Positions 35,487 to 46,400 are shown, numbered from the stretch's first letter. The stretch is 64,000 nucleotides of DNA from CAVTWH01 sp963794685 (GCA_963794685.1 CAWCFK010000004.1:62001-126000), one strand, 5' to 3'. The notes: generated by a model not told the origin, from the letters alone. Made by a program: numbers and translations.

Positions 35487-38400
35487 TCAGTCCGGGGGTG
35501 CGAGCCAGCAGGTTTGGACGATGTCGGGGTTGTGGCGGCGGCGGACGAAGATGCCCCGGCCCGGCGGCTGGGGGCTGGCGGCCAGGCCGCCGATGAGTTG
35601 TCCTTCGGCGCGGTCGCCGGAGAGCAGCATGCCGGCGCTGCCGAGTTCGCGGAGCCGCTGGATGACCGGCTCGTACAGGGCTCGGGCGGCGCCGCCGCTG
35701 CGGCGGGCGAGGACCAGGTGCAGGCCGACGTCGCGGGCCTGGGGGAGGAACTGGGCCAGCGGCTCCAGCGGGTTGCCGGCGGAGCCGACGACCAGGTCGT
35801 AGTCGTCGACGACCACCACGATCTCCGGGCCGGTCCACCAGTTGCGGGCGCGTAGTTGGGCGGCGGTCACGTCGGAGCCGGGGAGTCGGGCGGCGAAGCC
35901 GGCGGCGACTTCGGTGATCGCCTCGATGGCGGCGGGCGCCGAGCCGGCGTAGGCGAGCAGCCGCTCGTTGTCCACCACTTCCAGCAGCGTGCGCCGGTAG
36001 TCGACGACGAGGAACAGCACGTCCTTGGCGCTGTGCCGGGCGGCCAGGCCGAGAGTGACGGCGCGCAGCAGGTTGGTCTTGCCGCTCTCCGCGTCGCCGA
36101 AGACCAGTAGGTGCTGGTCGGTGTCGAGCAGGTCGAGGTAGGCCGGCTCCAGGTCGGCGGAGCCGAGGCCGATGGGTACGCCCGGACGGCGGTCGGTACC
36201 GGGTACCGGCATCGCGGCGTAGTCGACGTGCGCGGGCAGTACCCGTACCGGGGGGACGGCGGGGCCGGTGGACTCGCGGGCGATGGTGGCGACCAGCGCG
36301 TCGGCCGCCGTCCGCAGGTCGGCGACCTCGGCGCGGCCGTCGCAGCGCGGCAGCGCGGTCTGGAACTGCAACGTCTCGGCGGTGATGCCGCGCCCGGGCG
36401 GTGCGGAGGTGAGCCGCTGCGCGGCTTTGCGGTCGATCTGCGAGTCGAACGGGTCGGTGACCCGCAACTCGATCCGGGTGCCGAGCGAGTTGTTCAGCGC
36501 GGAACGGAAGTCGGCCCAGCGGCCGCTGGCCAGGATGACGTGGATGCCGAGGCCGAGGCCCCGGGCGGCGATGTCGGTGACCACCGGCTCCAGGTCCTCC
36601 AGCTCCTGACGGAGCTGGCCCCAGCCGTCGATCACCAGGAACACGTCGCCGAGCGGCTCGTCCGGCAGGGTGCCGGCGGCCCGGCGGGCGCGCATCGCGC
36701 CGGCCGAGTCGATCCGGGCCGCCTGGAACCGCTGCTCGCGGGCGACCAGCAGGGCGAACGTCTCGGCGACGGTGCGGCGTACCCGCTCGGGCTCCAGCCG
36801 GGCGGTGACCGCGCCGACGTGCGGCAGGTCGGCCACCCCGGCGAGTACCCCGCCGCCGAAGTCGACGCAGTAGAAGGCGGCCTGGTCGGGGCGGTGGGTC
36901 AGAGCCAGCGAGGTGATCAGGGTACGCAGCAGTACCGACTTGCCGGACTGCGGCGCCCCGACGATCGCCACGTTCCCCTCCGACCCGGACAGGTCGACGG
37001 TGTACGGGTCCTGCCGCTGCTCGCCGGGCCGGTCGAGCAGGCCGAGCGTGGCGACCAGCGTCGGGGTGCCGGGCAGCGCCGGCGCGGTGCCGGGACGGGG
37101 CGGGTCGGGTAGCCGGATGGTGGGGGCGTGCGAGTCGGGGGCGACCAGGCCCAGCCGGTCCAGGGTCAGCATCTCCGGCAGCGGCGGCAGCCACACCTGG
37201 TGTACCGGCGGGGCCCCGCCGACCAGGCGGCTCACGGCCACCGCCAACTCGCTCGGCGCATCGGCCGGCAGCTCGGGGCGCTGGTCACCGGCCGGCTGCT
37301 CGGGCTCGGGCGGGTTGTAGGCGGTGTAGACGGCGAAGTGCACGGCCGGGCCGGGACGCGGCGGCGGGGCGGTCCGCGGCCGGTACGGTCGGCCCACGTA
37401 CGGGGCGCGGAACTTGGCGAAGACGGTGGTGTCCACCTTCAGGTACCCGAGGCCGGGGATCGGCGGCAGCTCGTAGGCATCGGGCACCCCGATCGACTCG
37501 CGGCTCTCGGCGGCGCTGAAGGTACGCAGCCCGATCCGGTAGGACAGGTGGCTCTCCAGCCCCCGGATCCGGCCGGTCTCCAGCCGCTGGCTGGCCAGCA
37601 GCAGGTGTACCCCGATGCTGCGACCGATCCGGCCGATCGCCACGAACAGCTCCGCGAAGTCGGGCTTCGCGGCCAGCAACTCGCTGAACTCGTCGATGAT
37701 GACCAACATCGACGGCAGTGGCGGCAACTGCGTGCCAGCATCGCGACGGCGGTTGTACTCGACCACGTTGGGCAGGTTGCCGGCCTCCTTGAGCACCTGC
37801 TGGCGGCGGCGCATCTCGCCGAAGAGGGCGTCGTGCATCCGGTCGACCAGGTCCAGGTCGTCGGCCAGGTTGGTGATCATGCCGGCGGTGTGCGGCAGCC
37901 CGGCCAGCCCGGCAAAGGTCGCGCCGCCCTTGAAGTCGACCAGCACCAGGCTCAGCCGCTCGGGGTGGTGCTGTGCGGTCAGCGAGAGCACCAGGCTGCG
38001 CAGCAACTCGCTCTTGCCGGCCCCGGTGGCCCCGACGACCAGTCCGTGCGGGCCCATCCCGCCCAGCGCCGACTCCTTCAGGTCGATGATCACGGGCAGG
38101 CCGTCGTCACCGACGCCGATCGGTACCCGCAGGAAGTCCCGGTCCGGGCGGGGTCGCCAGGTCGAGCACCGGGTCGAGGGTGCCGATGTCGCCGGTACCC
38201 AGCAGGTCGGCCACGTCGACCTCGTCGGCCAGCGCGCTGGACTGCTCGGCGACCGGCCCGCCGACCGGGGCCAGGCAGCGAGCCACCGCCTCGGCGTCCA
38301 CCTGGGTGACCTGGTCGCCGTGCAGCGGCACCGGCGGCCGGGGCGGGCGGGCCGCCGGGTACTCGACCAGGCAGCCGCCGTCGGCCTGGACCCGGACCCG

Positions 38401-39501
38401 GATGTCCACCCGGGCCGGCTCCTGGGCGGTGGAGGCGAGCAGGTAGATCACGCTCACGCCGTCGCCGGGCGGCGGGGTCTCCGAGCCGCCGACCCGGAAG
38501 CCGGTGTGGGTGGCCAGCCGGGTCGCGTCGATGACGGCGAGGACGTGCCGGTCGGGGCGGGCGGGGCCGACGCGACGGTGCCGGGAGCTGCCCGCGAGTA
38601 CCTCGGTGACGGGTTCTTCCAGTAGCTCGGACAGCTCCTCGACGCTGGCCGCGAGGTGTCGGCGGGCCACCCCGTGCGCGTCCGGCGCAGCGGCGCGGCA
38701 GTGCGGCAGCCAGCGCAGCCACTGCCAGAAGGCCATCGGCTCGGGTGCGGCGCACGCGCCGATGGTCAGCTCGCCGGGGGCGTGCAGGCACGCCGCGCTG
38801 AGCAGCAGCGACGCCAGCACCTGGCGGGCGGCGGCGTAGTCACCGACGAACGAGACCACGCCGGCGGAGGTGAGATCCACCGGTACCGGCTGGTTGTTGA
38901 GGGTTTCGTGCTGGGTGACCAGCCGGCGCACGGCAGCCAGGCAGACCGGGTCGTAGCTGGTGGTGGGGGAGTCGTCCAACTGCACCGCGAGGCGTACCCG
39001 CCGGGGTTGGTCGCCCAGGCCCAGCCGTACCCGCAGGAAGTCCTCGTCGCCGGGGCGGCGCTCGAAGCGGCGGGCCGGGTTGCGGGCGAGGTCCGGCAGT
39101 TGGCCGGGGGACGGGTGGCGCAGCCGCTCGGCATCGCTCTGCGCCCGGATCGCGGCCCGCAGCCGGCCCCGGACCGCCTCGAGGTGGCTGAGGTAGGCGG
39201 CCCGGTGCCGGCGCAGGCCGCGCTGCTGCGCCGAGCGCTGGGTGAAGAACATGGTGGCGCCCATCGCCACCGAGCCGAGCATGAAGACCAGGCCGCCGAC
39301 GATGGTGATGGGCTTCGGGTTGGCCAGGATGAAGATCAACGAGCCGACGCTGCCCAGTACCGGGAAGAGCATCTGCACGACCGAGGTACCGATCGGCTGC
39401 GGCTCGGGCCGGCTCGGCGGGGTGGCGACGGAGACGTCCTCGTCGGCCGGCGTGGGGAGCTGCTGCCGGGCGGGCCGGGCGGCTGCGATCAGCTCGGCCA
39501 T
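35487..39501 (-). CDS. eccC: Type VII secretion FtsK/SpoIIIE ATPase EccC (fused EccCa-EccCb; one frameshift)
   Basis: The motor ATPase of the ESX secretion membrane complex, about 1338 residues. The start MAELIAAARPARQQLPTPAD is followed by two membrane helices (VVQMLFPVLGSVGSLIFILA and ITIVGGLVFMLGSVAMGAT). Three FtsK-type ATPase domains have Walker A sites GATGAGKSE, GAPQSGKSV and GDAESGKTN; the first also has a full Walker B (MLVIIDEFSELL), as in EccC where the first ATPase is the key one. All three domains are in a single chain, as in Thermomonospora EccC. The frame changes near 38142, between the linker domain and ATPase 1 (before LRVPIGVGDDGLPVI). It is divergent from eccD across 102 bases. 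Confidence 0.9.
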
Positions 39502-39603
39502 CGGAATTCGCGCCCCCGCCGTACGCTGTGCTCTCCCACGTCGCGCAGCATACGTGACGGGTCCCAACGGCGATTTGCCGGAAATTGGTGTGTGGAGGTT
39601 CGG

Positions 39604-40929
39604 GTGACGGCAGCGGGTACCAGCATCACGGTCGTCGGTCCGCGCGGCGCGGCCGACCTGACGCTGCCCGCGCAGGTGCCGCTGGTGATCCTGCTGCCCG
39701 ACATCGTGGCGCTGCTCGCGCCGCAGGCGGCCGGGCTCGCCCCGGCGACCTGGCGGCTGCGCCGCTCGCTCGGCGGCGACCTCAATCCACATGGGACACT
39801 CGCGGCCAACCAGGTGTCCGAGGGCGCGGTGCTGGTCCTCGCGGATGACCCGCGGACCGAGCCCACGCCGGTGGTGCGCGACCTCACCGAGGCGGTGGAG
39901 GACGCCGCCGACCGGGGCCGGCGCTGGTCACCGGCGGCCACCCGGGGCGCCGCCGCGGGACTGGCCGGCGTGGGGCTGCTCGCCGCCACGCTCGGCTGGA
40001 CGCTGGCCCGGCCGCCCGAATGGGCCGCGACCGGCGCCTTCGGCGCGGTGGCGCTCGGGCTCGTGCTGTTCATCCGGGCTGCCCGGACCCGGTTGGAACG
40101 ACCCGCCGTGCTCGCGCTGGGCTGGACGGCGCTGGTCGTGGCCGCCGTCGTCGGCTGCGCTGCCGGTCGCGCCGCCGACCAACCCGCGAGCGTGGTGCTG
40201 GCGCTCGGCGGCGGCGCGCTGCTGCTGGCCTCGGTACTGCTTGCCGTCCTCGCGCCGGGGCTGCGGACAGCCGTGGCGACGGCCGCCCCGATCGGGGTAC
40301 TGGCCGGGGCCGCCGGGCTCGCCGCCGACCTGGGCGCCACGGGCGCCGACGTCGCCGCGGTGCTCGCGGCCGGCGTTCCGTTCCTGTTCGGGTTGGTGCC
40401 GGGGCTGTCCACGGCAGCGGCCGGAGTGCTCGGGCTGCCCGACACGGTGGCCGGCGCGGCCGTCGAGGTCAGCGAGAAGGTGGCCGCTGCCCGCCGGTAC
40501 GCCGCAGCGCTGCTGTGCGGCCTGACCGTCCCGCTCGCGATCGCGCTCATCCTGCTCACCCGGCAACCTGGGCACGGGTACCCGCTGCTGCTGGCGGCCG
40601 TGGTGACCCTCGAACTGCTGCTCGCCGCCCGGTCGTACAGCGCGGTGCCGCACGTCCTGCCGCTGCTGTTCGCCGCCGCGACCGGGCTGCTGGCGATCCA
40701 GGCGCACCTGCTGGCGCAACCCGGTACCGAACGGCTGGTCGGCACGGTGGTGGCCGGGGCCTTGCTGGTGATTGCCGCCGCCGGTGCGCTCGTGCGGCTG
40801 CCGCAGACGGTGCGCAGCCAGCTCAAGCCGTGGCTGGACCGGGCCGAGTTGCTGACCCTGGCAGCCGCGCCGCTGCTGGTCCTGGGCGTGCTCGGCGTCT
40901 ACCACGCGCTCGCCGACCGGCTGGGCTGA
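39604..40929 (+). CDS. eccD: Type VII secretion integral membrane protein EccD
   Basis: Channel component of the ESX membrane complex, 441 residues. The N-terminal 85 residues form a ubiquitin-like domain (TSITVVGPRGAADLTLPAQV to VSEGAVLVLADDP), followed by a hydrophilic linker and about eleven membrane helices (AAGLAGVGLLAATLGWTLA through LAAAPLLVLGVLGVYHALA). The GTG at 39604 is preferred to one at 39592 because ggaggtt lies at the right distance. EccB, EccE and mycosin genes are not in the window, so the rest of the apparatus must lie elsewhere. Confidence 0.87.
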   Translation: MTAAGTSITVVGPRGAADLTLPAQVPLVILLPDIVALLAPQAAGLAPATWRLRRSLGGDLNPHGTLAANQVSEGAVLVLADDPRTEPTPVVRDLTEAVEDAADRGRRWSPAATRGAAAGLAGVGLLAATLGWTLARPPEWAATGAFGAVALGLVLFIRAARTRLERPAVLALGWTALVVAAVVGCAAGRAADQPASVVLALGGGALLLASVLLAVLAPGLRTAVATAAPIGVLAGAAGLAADLGATGADVAAVLAAGVPFLFGLVPGLSTAAAGVLGLPDTVAGAAVEVSEKVAAARRYAAALLCGLTVPLAIALILLTRQPGHGYPLLLAAVVTLELLLAARSYSAVPHVLPLLFAAATGLLAIQAHLLAQPGTERLVGTVVAGALLVIAAAGALVRLPQTVRSQLKPWLDRAELLTLAAAPLLVLGVLGVYHALADRLG

Positions 40930-41074
40930 CGGCCCACGACGGACGGGCCGGGCTGAGTCCCGGATTCGTGCCAGCACACCGGTCGGCGTCGGGAAACCGA
41001 CCGCGATCCTGACAGGCTTTCCCTAGCGCGGCGGAGATCGCTTCGCCGCAACGCTTTGTGCGGGGAGGTTTGCA

Positions 41075-41422
41075 ATGGGTCAACAGACGTTCGAGGTGCA
41101 GAGCGCCACCCTGGTCGGCGAGCACGCCAAGCACGTGGACCAGGTACGACAGGAGATCTTCGCCCAGTTGCGGGCGATGGTGCAGGACCTGGAGCCGGTC
41201 GCCCAGCAGTGGCAGGGCTCGGCGGCGGGGGCGTTCCAGAAGCTCAAGGTGGACTACACCGAGAAGCACACCGGGCTGGACAAGGTGCTCGGCCAGGTGG
41301 CCACTGCGCTGGCCGCCAACCAGACCAACTACGCCACCGCCGAGGACGACAGCAACCAGGCGCTCGGCAAGGTCAACGCGGTCACCTCGACCATCCAGAA
41401 CAAGATGAACCCCCAGGTCTGA
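41075..41422 (+). CDS. WXG100 family (ESAT-6-like) secreted protein, first of pair
   Basis: A 115-residue helical hairpin protein. The turn motif is WQG (QQWQGSAAGAFQKL) at about residue 49, with amphipathic helices on both sides, and a YxxxE-type export element (NYATAEDD) in the second helix. The start MGQQTFEVQS has a good ribosome binding site (ggggaggttt). It is followed after 12 bases by a second WXG100 gene; such pairs form heterodimers that are substrates of the EccC/EccD machine encoded just upstream. Confidence 0.9.
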   Translation: MGQQTFEVQSATLVGEHAKHVDQVRQEIFAQLRAMVQDLEPVAQQWQGSAAGAFQKLKVDYTEKHTGLDKVLGQVATALAANQTNYATAEDDSNQALGKVNAVTSTIQNKMNPQV

Positions 41423-41434
41423 CGGGAGAAGACG

Positions 41435-41738
41435 ATGGCTGACAGCGGTGGAATCATCCGGGTCAACTTCACCTCGGTGGCCTCGGCCGCCGAATCGATC
41501 GAGCAGATCCAGAAGAGCATCGACGGCAAGCTCGACCAGCTGCAAGGGCTACTGCAACACGGCGACCTCGCAGTGGACCGGCGGTACCCGCGACGCGTAC
41601 CAGACGCTGCAGGCCGACTGGGACCGCACGGCGGGCGAGTTGAACGCCAACCTGCTGGAGATCGCGCGCGGGGTACGCACCTCGCACACCAACTTCCTGA
41701 CCGCCGAGACCCGCAACACGAACATGTGGGCCAGCTGA
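41435..41738 (+). CDS. WXG100 family (ESAT-6-like) secreted protein, second of pair (one frameshift)
   Basis: About 100 residues, starting MADSGGIIRVNFTSVASAAE. The turn motif is WTG (TSQWTGGTRDAYQTL), followed by a second helix (ADWDRTAGELNANLLEIARG). Reading changes frame at about 41545-41565, most simply by one extra G in a ggg run before the turn. It is the partner of the preceding WXG100 gene. The toxin gene begins 17 bases downstream, so the three are probably one transcript. Confidence 0.85.
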
Positions 41739-41755
41739 CCCCACGGGGGGAACCG

Positions 41756-43321
41756 ATGACAATCGACGTCGACCCCGACACCCTGTTCAACGCGTCCGCC
41801 CAGTTCCTGGACCTGAGCGTGGCCGCGGACGGGCTGCTCGGGAACCTGATCAGCGGGCTGTCCGGCACCGGCGGGATGGCCGGCGCCGACAAGCTCGGCG
41901 GCCAGTTCGCCGGCCAGTACGACAAGGCGGCGCGGGCCGCCGCGACCGGGGTGGCCAAGGTGGATGTGCACCTGGGCCAGATCGCGGCGGGCCTGCTCGC
42001 CACCGCCACCAACTACTGGCGCGCCGACGCGGCGCTCCAACATGCAGTTCCCGATCGACGTGGGCACGGCCCCGGTCCAGCGGGGGCAGTGCGAGCGGGC
42101 CCGGGTGTACCGCGAGGAAGAGGTGCCGCTGGCGCAGGGCGAGGGGGTCGGCACCTGGGACGTCATCGCCGACACGGCGCTGTCCTACCTGTGGCCGCAG
42201 GGCGACACCGGCAAGATGCGCGAGGCGGCCGAAGCCTGGCACGCGGTGGCGACCGGGTTGAGCCGGCTCAACGTGCAGGTGGGTACGTCGGTGGGGGTGG
42301 TCACCGGCCCGAACTCAGGGCCGACGATCAACGCCTTCGCCAGCCACTGCGCCACCCTGGTCGAGCAGGCCTGCTACTCGGCTCCGCACGCCGGGGGCGC
42401 GGCGATCCCGAACCTGGAGGCGCTGTGCCGGCAGATCGGCAACTTCTGTGACACCGCCGCCGACAAGATCGACGAAGCCCGTACCAAGATCAAGCACATG
42501 CTGGAGGCGGCCGCCGCGGTCGCCGCGGCCGGCCTCATCCTGACGGTCTTCACCTTCGGCATCTCCGACCTGGTCGGCCGGCGGCATCGACTGCCGGCAT
42601 CGTCGCCTCGGCCGAGGCGGTCATCGTCGCCGCCGAGGAGGCGATCATCGCCGAGCTGAGCGCCGAGATGATCGCCGAGATCGAGGTCTACCTCGGGTGC
42701 GGTGGAGACCGTCGAGGTCGGCAGCGCTCGGACGTCAGCCTGGTCGGCGCGGTCACCCTGGTCGGCGGCACGCTGATCGGTGGTCGGCGTCGGAGGGCGC
42801 GGGGACCGCGTACGCGACGCCGGGCGCGCCCGGGGCACCGCGGCCCGGGGCAGAGGTCTGCCGATCCAGTCCTGGCCGCCGCTGACCCCGGCGGAGCGGG
42901 CCGCCTTCGACGCCTGGAAGAACAGCCTGCCGAACTGGCCGGAGACCAACACCGGGCCGGCGTACGACTACCAGCGGCGGGTGGCCGGGCCGCACTGTCT
43001 ACCGGGTACCCACCGGGGACGGGCGCACCATCGACGCCGACGGGCTGCGCTCCGGCCGACGGGGCGATCGTGGACACCAAGTACACGAAGGATCCGAGCT
43101 GTTCGCCGTACAACACCAACGGCAACGTGTTCCAGCCGGTGTACCAGAAGATCCTGGCCAGCCAGGACGACGAGATCGACCGGTACACGGCCGCCGTCAA
43201 GAACGCGGCCAACCAGGGTAAGTTCCTGGAAATCGACGTCAACGACCCGGCCCTGGTGCCGTACTACGTGGCGTTGATGACCAAGTACCACACGCCCGGC
43301 CGGGTGGTGGTCATCCCGTGA
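41756..43321 (+). CDS. Type VII-exported polymorphic toxin with restriction-endonuclease-fold (REase-2-like) C-terminus (multiple frameshifts)
   Basis: About 520 residues. The N-terminus (MTIDVDPDTLFNASAQFLDL) is a helical export domain with NYWRAD, a YxxxD secretion signal. The middle (WDVIADTALSYLWPQGDTGKM) is a second WXG/PPE-like helical region followed by a hydrophobic segment (AAAVAAAGLILTVFTFGI). The C-terminus contains WPPLTPAERAAFDAWKNSLP, TIDADGLRS, then DGAIVDTKYTKDPSCSPY, DEIDRYTAAVKN and FLEIDVNDPALVPYYVALMT, which matches the REase-fold toxin-2 pattern with catalytic D and DxK-like residues. About seven frame changes (near 42042, 42585, 42695, 42730, 42785, 42992, 43055) make the sequence unreliable. 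Nuclease activity is inferred. Confidence 0.72.
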
Positions 43322-43361
43322 CCACCACCGCCGGCCCGGCGCCCGGAAGGGGAACCGCGCG

Positions 43362-43756
43362 ATGAGCCTGAATGTGATGCTGCTGCCGTCCGGTACCGAA
43401 TGGGCGGTCGACCTGGACGCGTTCGCCCGGGCCGCCCAGGACAGCGCTGGCCGGACGCCGACGTGACCAACTACGTCGGCGCCGGCAAGCGGGCGGTCTA
43501 CCTGAACACCCCGCCGGCCGGTGGCGCGCCGCTGTCGGCCACCTTCCTGCTGGACGGCGCGGCGGGGGCTTCCTTCACCATCGTCAACGGCACCTCGGCG
43601 GCGGCCGCGCAGCTGTTCTGCTGGGTACGCGACTGGCTCGGGCCGCAGCAGCCGTGCCTGCTCTACGTCGACGACCACCCCGAGGCGATGGCCGAACTGG
43701 CCCACGGGACGGCGCCGGCGGAGCTGGCCCGGCGGCTCGCGGCGGCGGTCAGCTAG
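43362..43756 (+). CDS. Candidate immunity protein for the REase-fold toxin (one frameshift)
   Basis: About 131 residues, starting MSLNVMLLPSGTEWAVDLDA with the ribosome binding site ggaagggg, 40 bases after the toxin stop. The second part, reached by a frame change near 43450, reads VTNYVGAGKRAVYLNTPPAG and FTIVNGTSAAAAQLFCWVRDW with DDHPEAMAELAHGTAP, an alpha/beta small cytoplasmic protein with no signal peptide. No named immunity family was recognised. The role is inferred only from its place directly after a toxin, which is the rule for polymorphic toxin systems. Confidence 0.55.
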
Positions 43757-43848
43757 AAAGCACGGGTCAGCCAGAAGGCGCGGTCGGCTGGAAAGGTTGC
43801 CCGGCCGGGGTAAGTTTCCCGGCCATCGATGGATATCGCCGGGTGTCC

Positions 43849-43877
43849 TTGACGGGCTTCGATGTCCTGGCCATTGT
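43849..43877 (+). promoter_or_regulatory. Promoter of tandem FN3-CBM2 gene 1 (leaderless type)
   Basis: TTGACG (43849-43854), 17 bases, CATTGT (43872-43877). The expected transcription start, 7 bases downstream, is the A of the ATG at 43884, so the transcript probably has no leader. Confidence 0.7.
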
Positions 43878-43883
43878 CGGATG

Positions 43884-45026
43884 ATGTCTGACGTGTATCG
43901 GGACCGGCTGCGTTCCGGCTTACGCCGCAACAGCCTGGTGCTCGCCATCCTGACCCTGACCGCTCTCGGAGTTGGCCTGATCGCCACCACGCAGGCGCAG
44001 GCCGCGCCGAGCGCGCTGGCCTCCACCGCCTCACCCACCCTGTCCCTCTCGCCCACCGTGTCGCCCGCCTCGCCGTTCCCGCCGAGCGGGCCGACCTGGG
44101 TGAGCTCGGTGGTGCACGCCAACTCGGTCACCCTGACCTGGACGGCGTCGACCCCCGGCTGCTGTCCTGTCGTCGGGTACCAGGTGACCTACCTGCGGGA
44201 GTTCAATGACAACCCGCAGACCCTCGACGTCGGCGGCACGGTCACCACTGCGACGATCCCCGTCATGGCCGCCAGCCAGTACGACTTCTGGGTGCGGGCC
44301 ATTGACTCCCGCGGGCAGTCGTCCCCCTCGTCGGTCGAACTCTCGGTGGCCACCCCGGTGTCGGACACCGCGTCCGACCAGTCCCCGCCGAGCACTCCGA
44401 CCAACCTGACGGCAAGCGGGCCCACCGGGTTGACCGTGAATCTGGCCTGGTCGCCGTCGAGCGACAACGTGGGCGTCTACGGGTACGACGTCTACAGCTT
44501 CGACGGAAGGTTCACCTCCACGCTGGTGGCCAGCACCGGGAGCACCTCGTACACGGCGCCTCTGGTCAGTGGTACCAACCGGTTCTATGTCCGGGCCCGG
44601 GACGCGGCCGGCAACGTCTCGATCGCCTCCAACGTGGTCTTCGTCGACGGTTCGTCCGATGCCCCCAGTGGCAGCCCGACCCGCTCCGCGAGCTCGTCTC
44701 CGGCGCTGGCCTGCAAGGTGACCTACGGGCCGGGGACGGAGTGGGCAGGCGGCTTCATCGCCGGCATCACCATCACCAACACCGGCACGAGGCCGATCAA
44801 CGGCTGGACGCTGGTCTTCACCTTCGGTGGTGACCAGCAGCTCAGCAACTGGTGGAACGCCGCTGCCAGCCAGTCCGGCGCGAAGGTGACGCTGGCCAAC
44901 CGGACGTGGAACGCGCTCATTCAGCCCCGCGGCAGCGTCACGCTGGGCTTCCTGGGCACCTGGAAGACCAGCAACGCAGTACCCAGTTCGTTCACGCTCA
45001 ACGGTGTGCCCTGCACGGTGGGCTGA
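43884..45026 (+). CDS. Secreted FN3-FN3-CBM2 protein, tandem copy 1
   Basis: 380 residues. The start MSDVYRDRLRSGLRRNSLVL leads to a signal peptide (AILTLTALGVGLIATTQAQA, cleavage after AQA). Two fibronectin type III domains follow (first with NSVTLTWTASTPGCCPVVGY; second with TGLTVNLAWSPSSDNVGVYG and FYVRARDAAGNVSIAS), then a short Ser/Pro linker and a C-terminal family-2 carbohydrate-binding module (SPALACKVTYGPGTEWAGGF to SSFTLNGVPCTVG, with the paired end cysteines and conserved Trp). No catalytic domain is present, so it is a polysaccharide-binding scaffold, not an enzyme. First of four adjacent paralogues. Confidence 0.85.
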   Translation: MSDVYRDRLRSGLRRNSLVLAILTLTALGVGLIATTQAQAAPSALASTASPTLSLSPTVSPASPFPPSGPTWVSSVVHANSVTLTWTASTPGCCPVVGYQVTYLREFNDNPQTLDVGGTVTTATIPVMAASQYDFWVRAIDSRGQSSPSSVELSVATPVSDTASDQSPPSTPTNLTASGPTGLTVNLAWSPSSDNVGVYGYDVYSFDGRFTSTLVASTGSTSYTAPLVSGTNRFYVRARDAAGNVSIASNVVFVDGSSDAPSGSPTRSASSSPALACKVTYGPGTEWAGGFIAGITITNTGTRPINGWTLVFTFGGDQQLSNWWNAAASQSGAKVTLANRTWNALIQPRGSVTLGFLGTWKTSNAVPSSFTLNGVPCTVG

Positions 45027-45040
45027 CCGCAGCACCCGTC

Positions 45041-45074
45041 CGGCCCGGCCGCCGACCCCTGCGCGGCCGGGCCG
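45041..45074 (+). terminator. Terminator after FN3-CBM2 copy 1
   Basis: A perfect 11-base-pair stem (45041-45051 with 45064-45074), 14 bases after the stop. Equivalent hairpins follow each of the four copies. Confidence 0.7.
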
Positions 45075-45173
45075 TCGGCTGTCCGGATCGGGCGGCTGGA
45101 GGCACGCAGTTGGCCAGTCAAGGTGACTGTCTCCGGTAACTTTCCGCACATCGATGGGTATCGCAGGGTTTCC

Positions 45174-45202
45174 TTGACGGGCTTCGATGTCCTGGCCATT
45201 GT
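45174..45202 (+). promoter_or_regulatory. Promoter of tandem FN3-CBM2 gene 2 (leaderless type)
   Basis: TTGACG (45174-45179), 17 bases, CATTGT (45197-45202), with the ATG at 45209 seven bases downstream. About 70 bases around it are nearly identical to the copy 3 promoter. Confidence 0.7.
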
Positions 45203-45208
45203 CGGATG

Positions 45209-46353
45209 ATGCCTGACGTGTATCCGGACCGGCTGCGTTCCGGCCTGCGCCGTAACAGCCTGGTCCTCGCCATCCTGACCCTGACCGCTCTCGGAGTCGG
45301 CCTGATCGCCACCACGCAGGCACAGGCCGCGCCGGTCGTCTCCGCCGCGACCGGCAGCCCCGTCCTGCAGACCACGCCGCCGAACACCTCGCCGTTCCCG
45401 CCGAGTGTGCCGACCGGGTTCACCGCCGTGGCGCACACCACCTCGGTCACCCTGTCCTGGAACGCCTCGACCCCCGGCTGCTGCGCGGTCACCGGCTACA
45501 CGGTGACCCACATGCAGTCCTTCAACGACTACGGGTTCGTCACCGACGTCGGCAACGTCACCACCACCAGGATCACCAACGACATCCGACCGGCCACCCA
45601 GTACGTCTTCACGGTGCGGGCCAACGACAGCCTCGGGCACTCGTCCGCCCAGGCCAGCATCACGGTGGTCACGCCGGCTTCGGACACCGCGTCCGACCAG
45701 TCGCCGCCGAGTACCCCGACCAACCTGACGGCCAGCGGGCTCACCGGGATGACGGTGAACCTGGCCTGGTCGGCGTCGACCGACGACGTCGGGGTCTACG
45801 GGTACAACGTCTACCGCTTCGACGGGCTGTTCATCTCCACGCTGGTGGCGACCACCCCGGCGACCTCGTACACGGCGCCACTGGTCAGTGGTACCAACCG
45901 GTTCTACGTCCGGGCCCGGGACGCGGCCGGCAACGTCTCGATCGCCTCCAGTCTGGTCACCGTCGTCGGTCCGTCCGGTGGCCCCACCGGCAGCCAGAGC
46001 CCGACGGCCAGCGAGCCAGCCCGTCCCCGGCGCTGTCCTGCAAGGTGACCTACCGCACCAGTTCGGAGTGGTCGGGTGGCTTCGTCGCCACCATCACCAT
46101 CGCCAACACCGGTACGACGGTGATCAACGGGTGGACGCTGGTGTTCACCTTCGGTGGTGACCAGTGGCTCACCAACTGGTGGAACTCGACGGCCAGTCAG
46201 GCTGGTGCGACGGTGACCATCCACAACGCTGCCTGGAACGCGATCATCCAGCCCGGCGGCAGCGTCTCGGTGGGCTTCCAGGGTAGTTGGCAGACCGGCA
46301 ACGGGGCTCCCGCCTCGTTCACGCTCAACGGCGTGCCCTGCGCGGTGGGTTGA
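45209..46353 (+). CDS. Secreted FN3-FN3-CBM2 protein, tandem copy 2 (one frameshift)
   Basis: About 381 residues with the same architecture as copy 1: the start MPDVYPDRLRSGLRRNSLVL, a signal peptide ending TQAQA, FN3 domain 1 (TSVTLSWNASTPGCCAVTGY), FN3 domain 2 (TGMTVNLAWSASTDDVGVYG), linker, CBM2 (SCKVTYRTSSEWSGGF to ASFTLNGVPCAVG). The frame changes near 46015 in the Ser/Pro linker (TASEPARP), just before the CBM2; both sides match the paralogues. The CBM2 is almost identical to that of copy 3, which points to recent duplication or gene conversion. Confidence 0.83.
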
Positions 46354-46367
46354 TCCGCGGTACGCCC

Positions 46368-46400
46368 CGGCCCGGCCGCCATTTCACGGCGGTCGGGCCG
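46368..46400 (+). terminator. Terminator after FN3-CBM2 copy 2
   Basis: A 13-base-pair stem with one wobble pair (46368-46380 with 46388-46400) around the loop atttcac. Confidence 0.7.

Noticed and set aside
41756..43321. The toxin gene considered a pseudogene because of about seven frame changes
   Set aside because: The conserved toxin core survives in pieces across all frames, and neighbouring housekeeping genes show the same kind of indel. Error is more likely, though decay remains possible.
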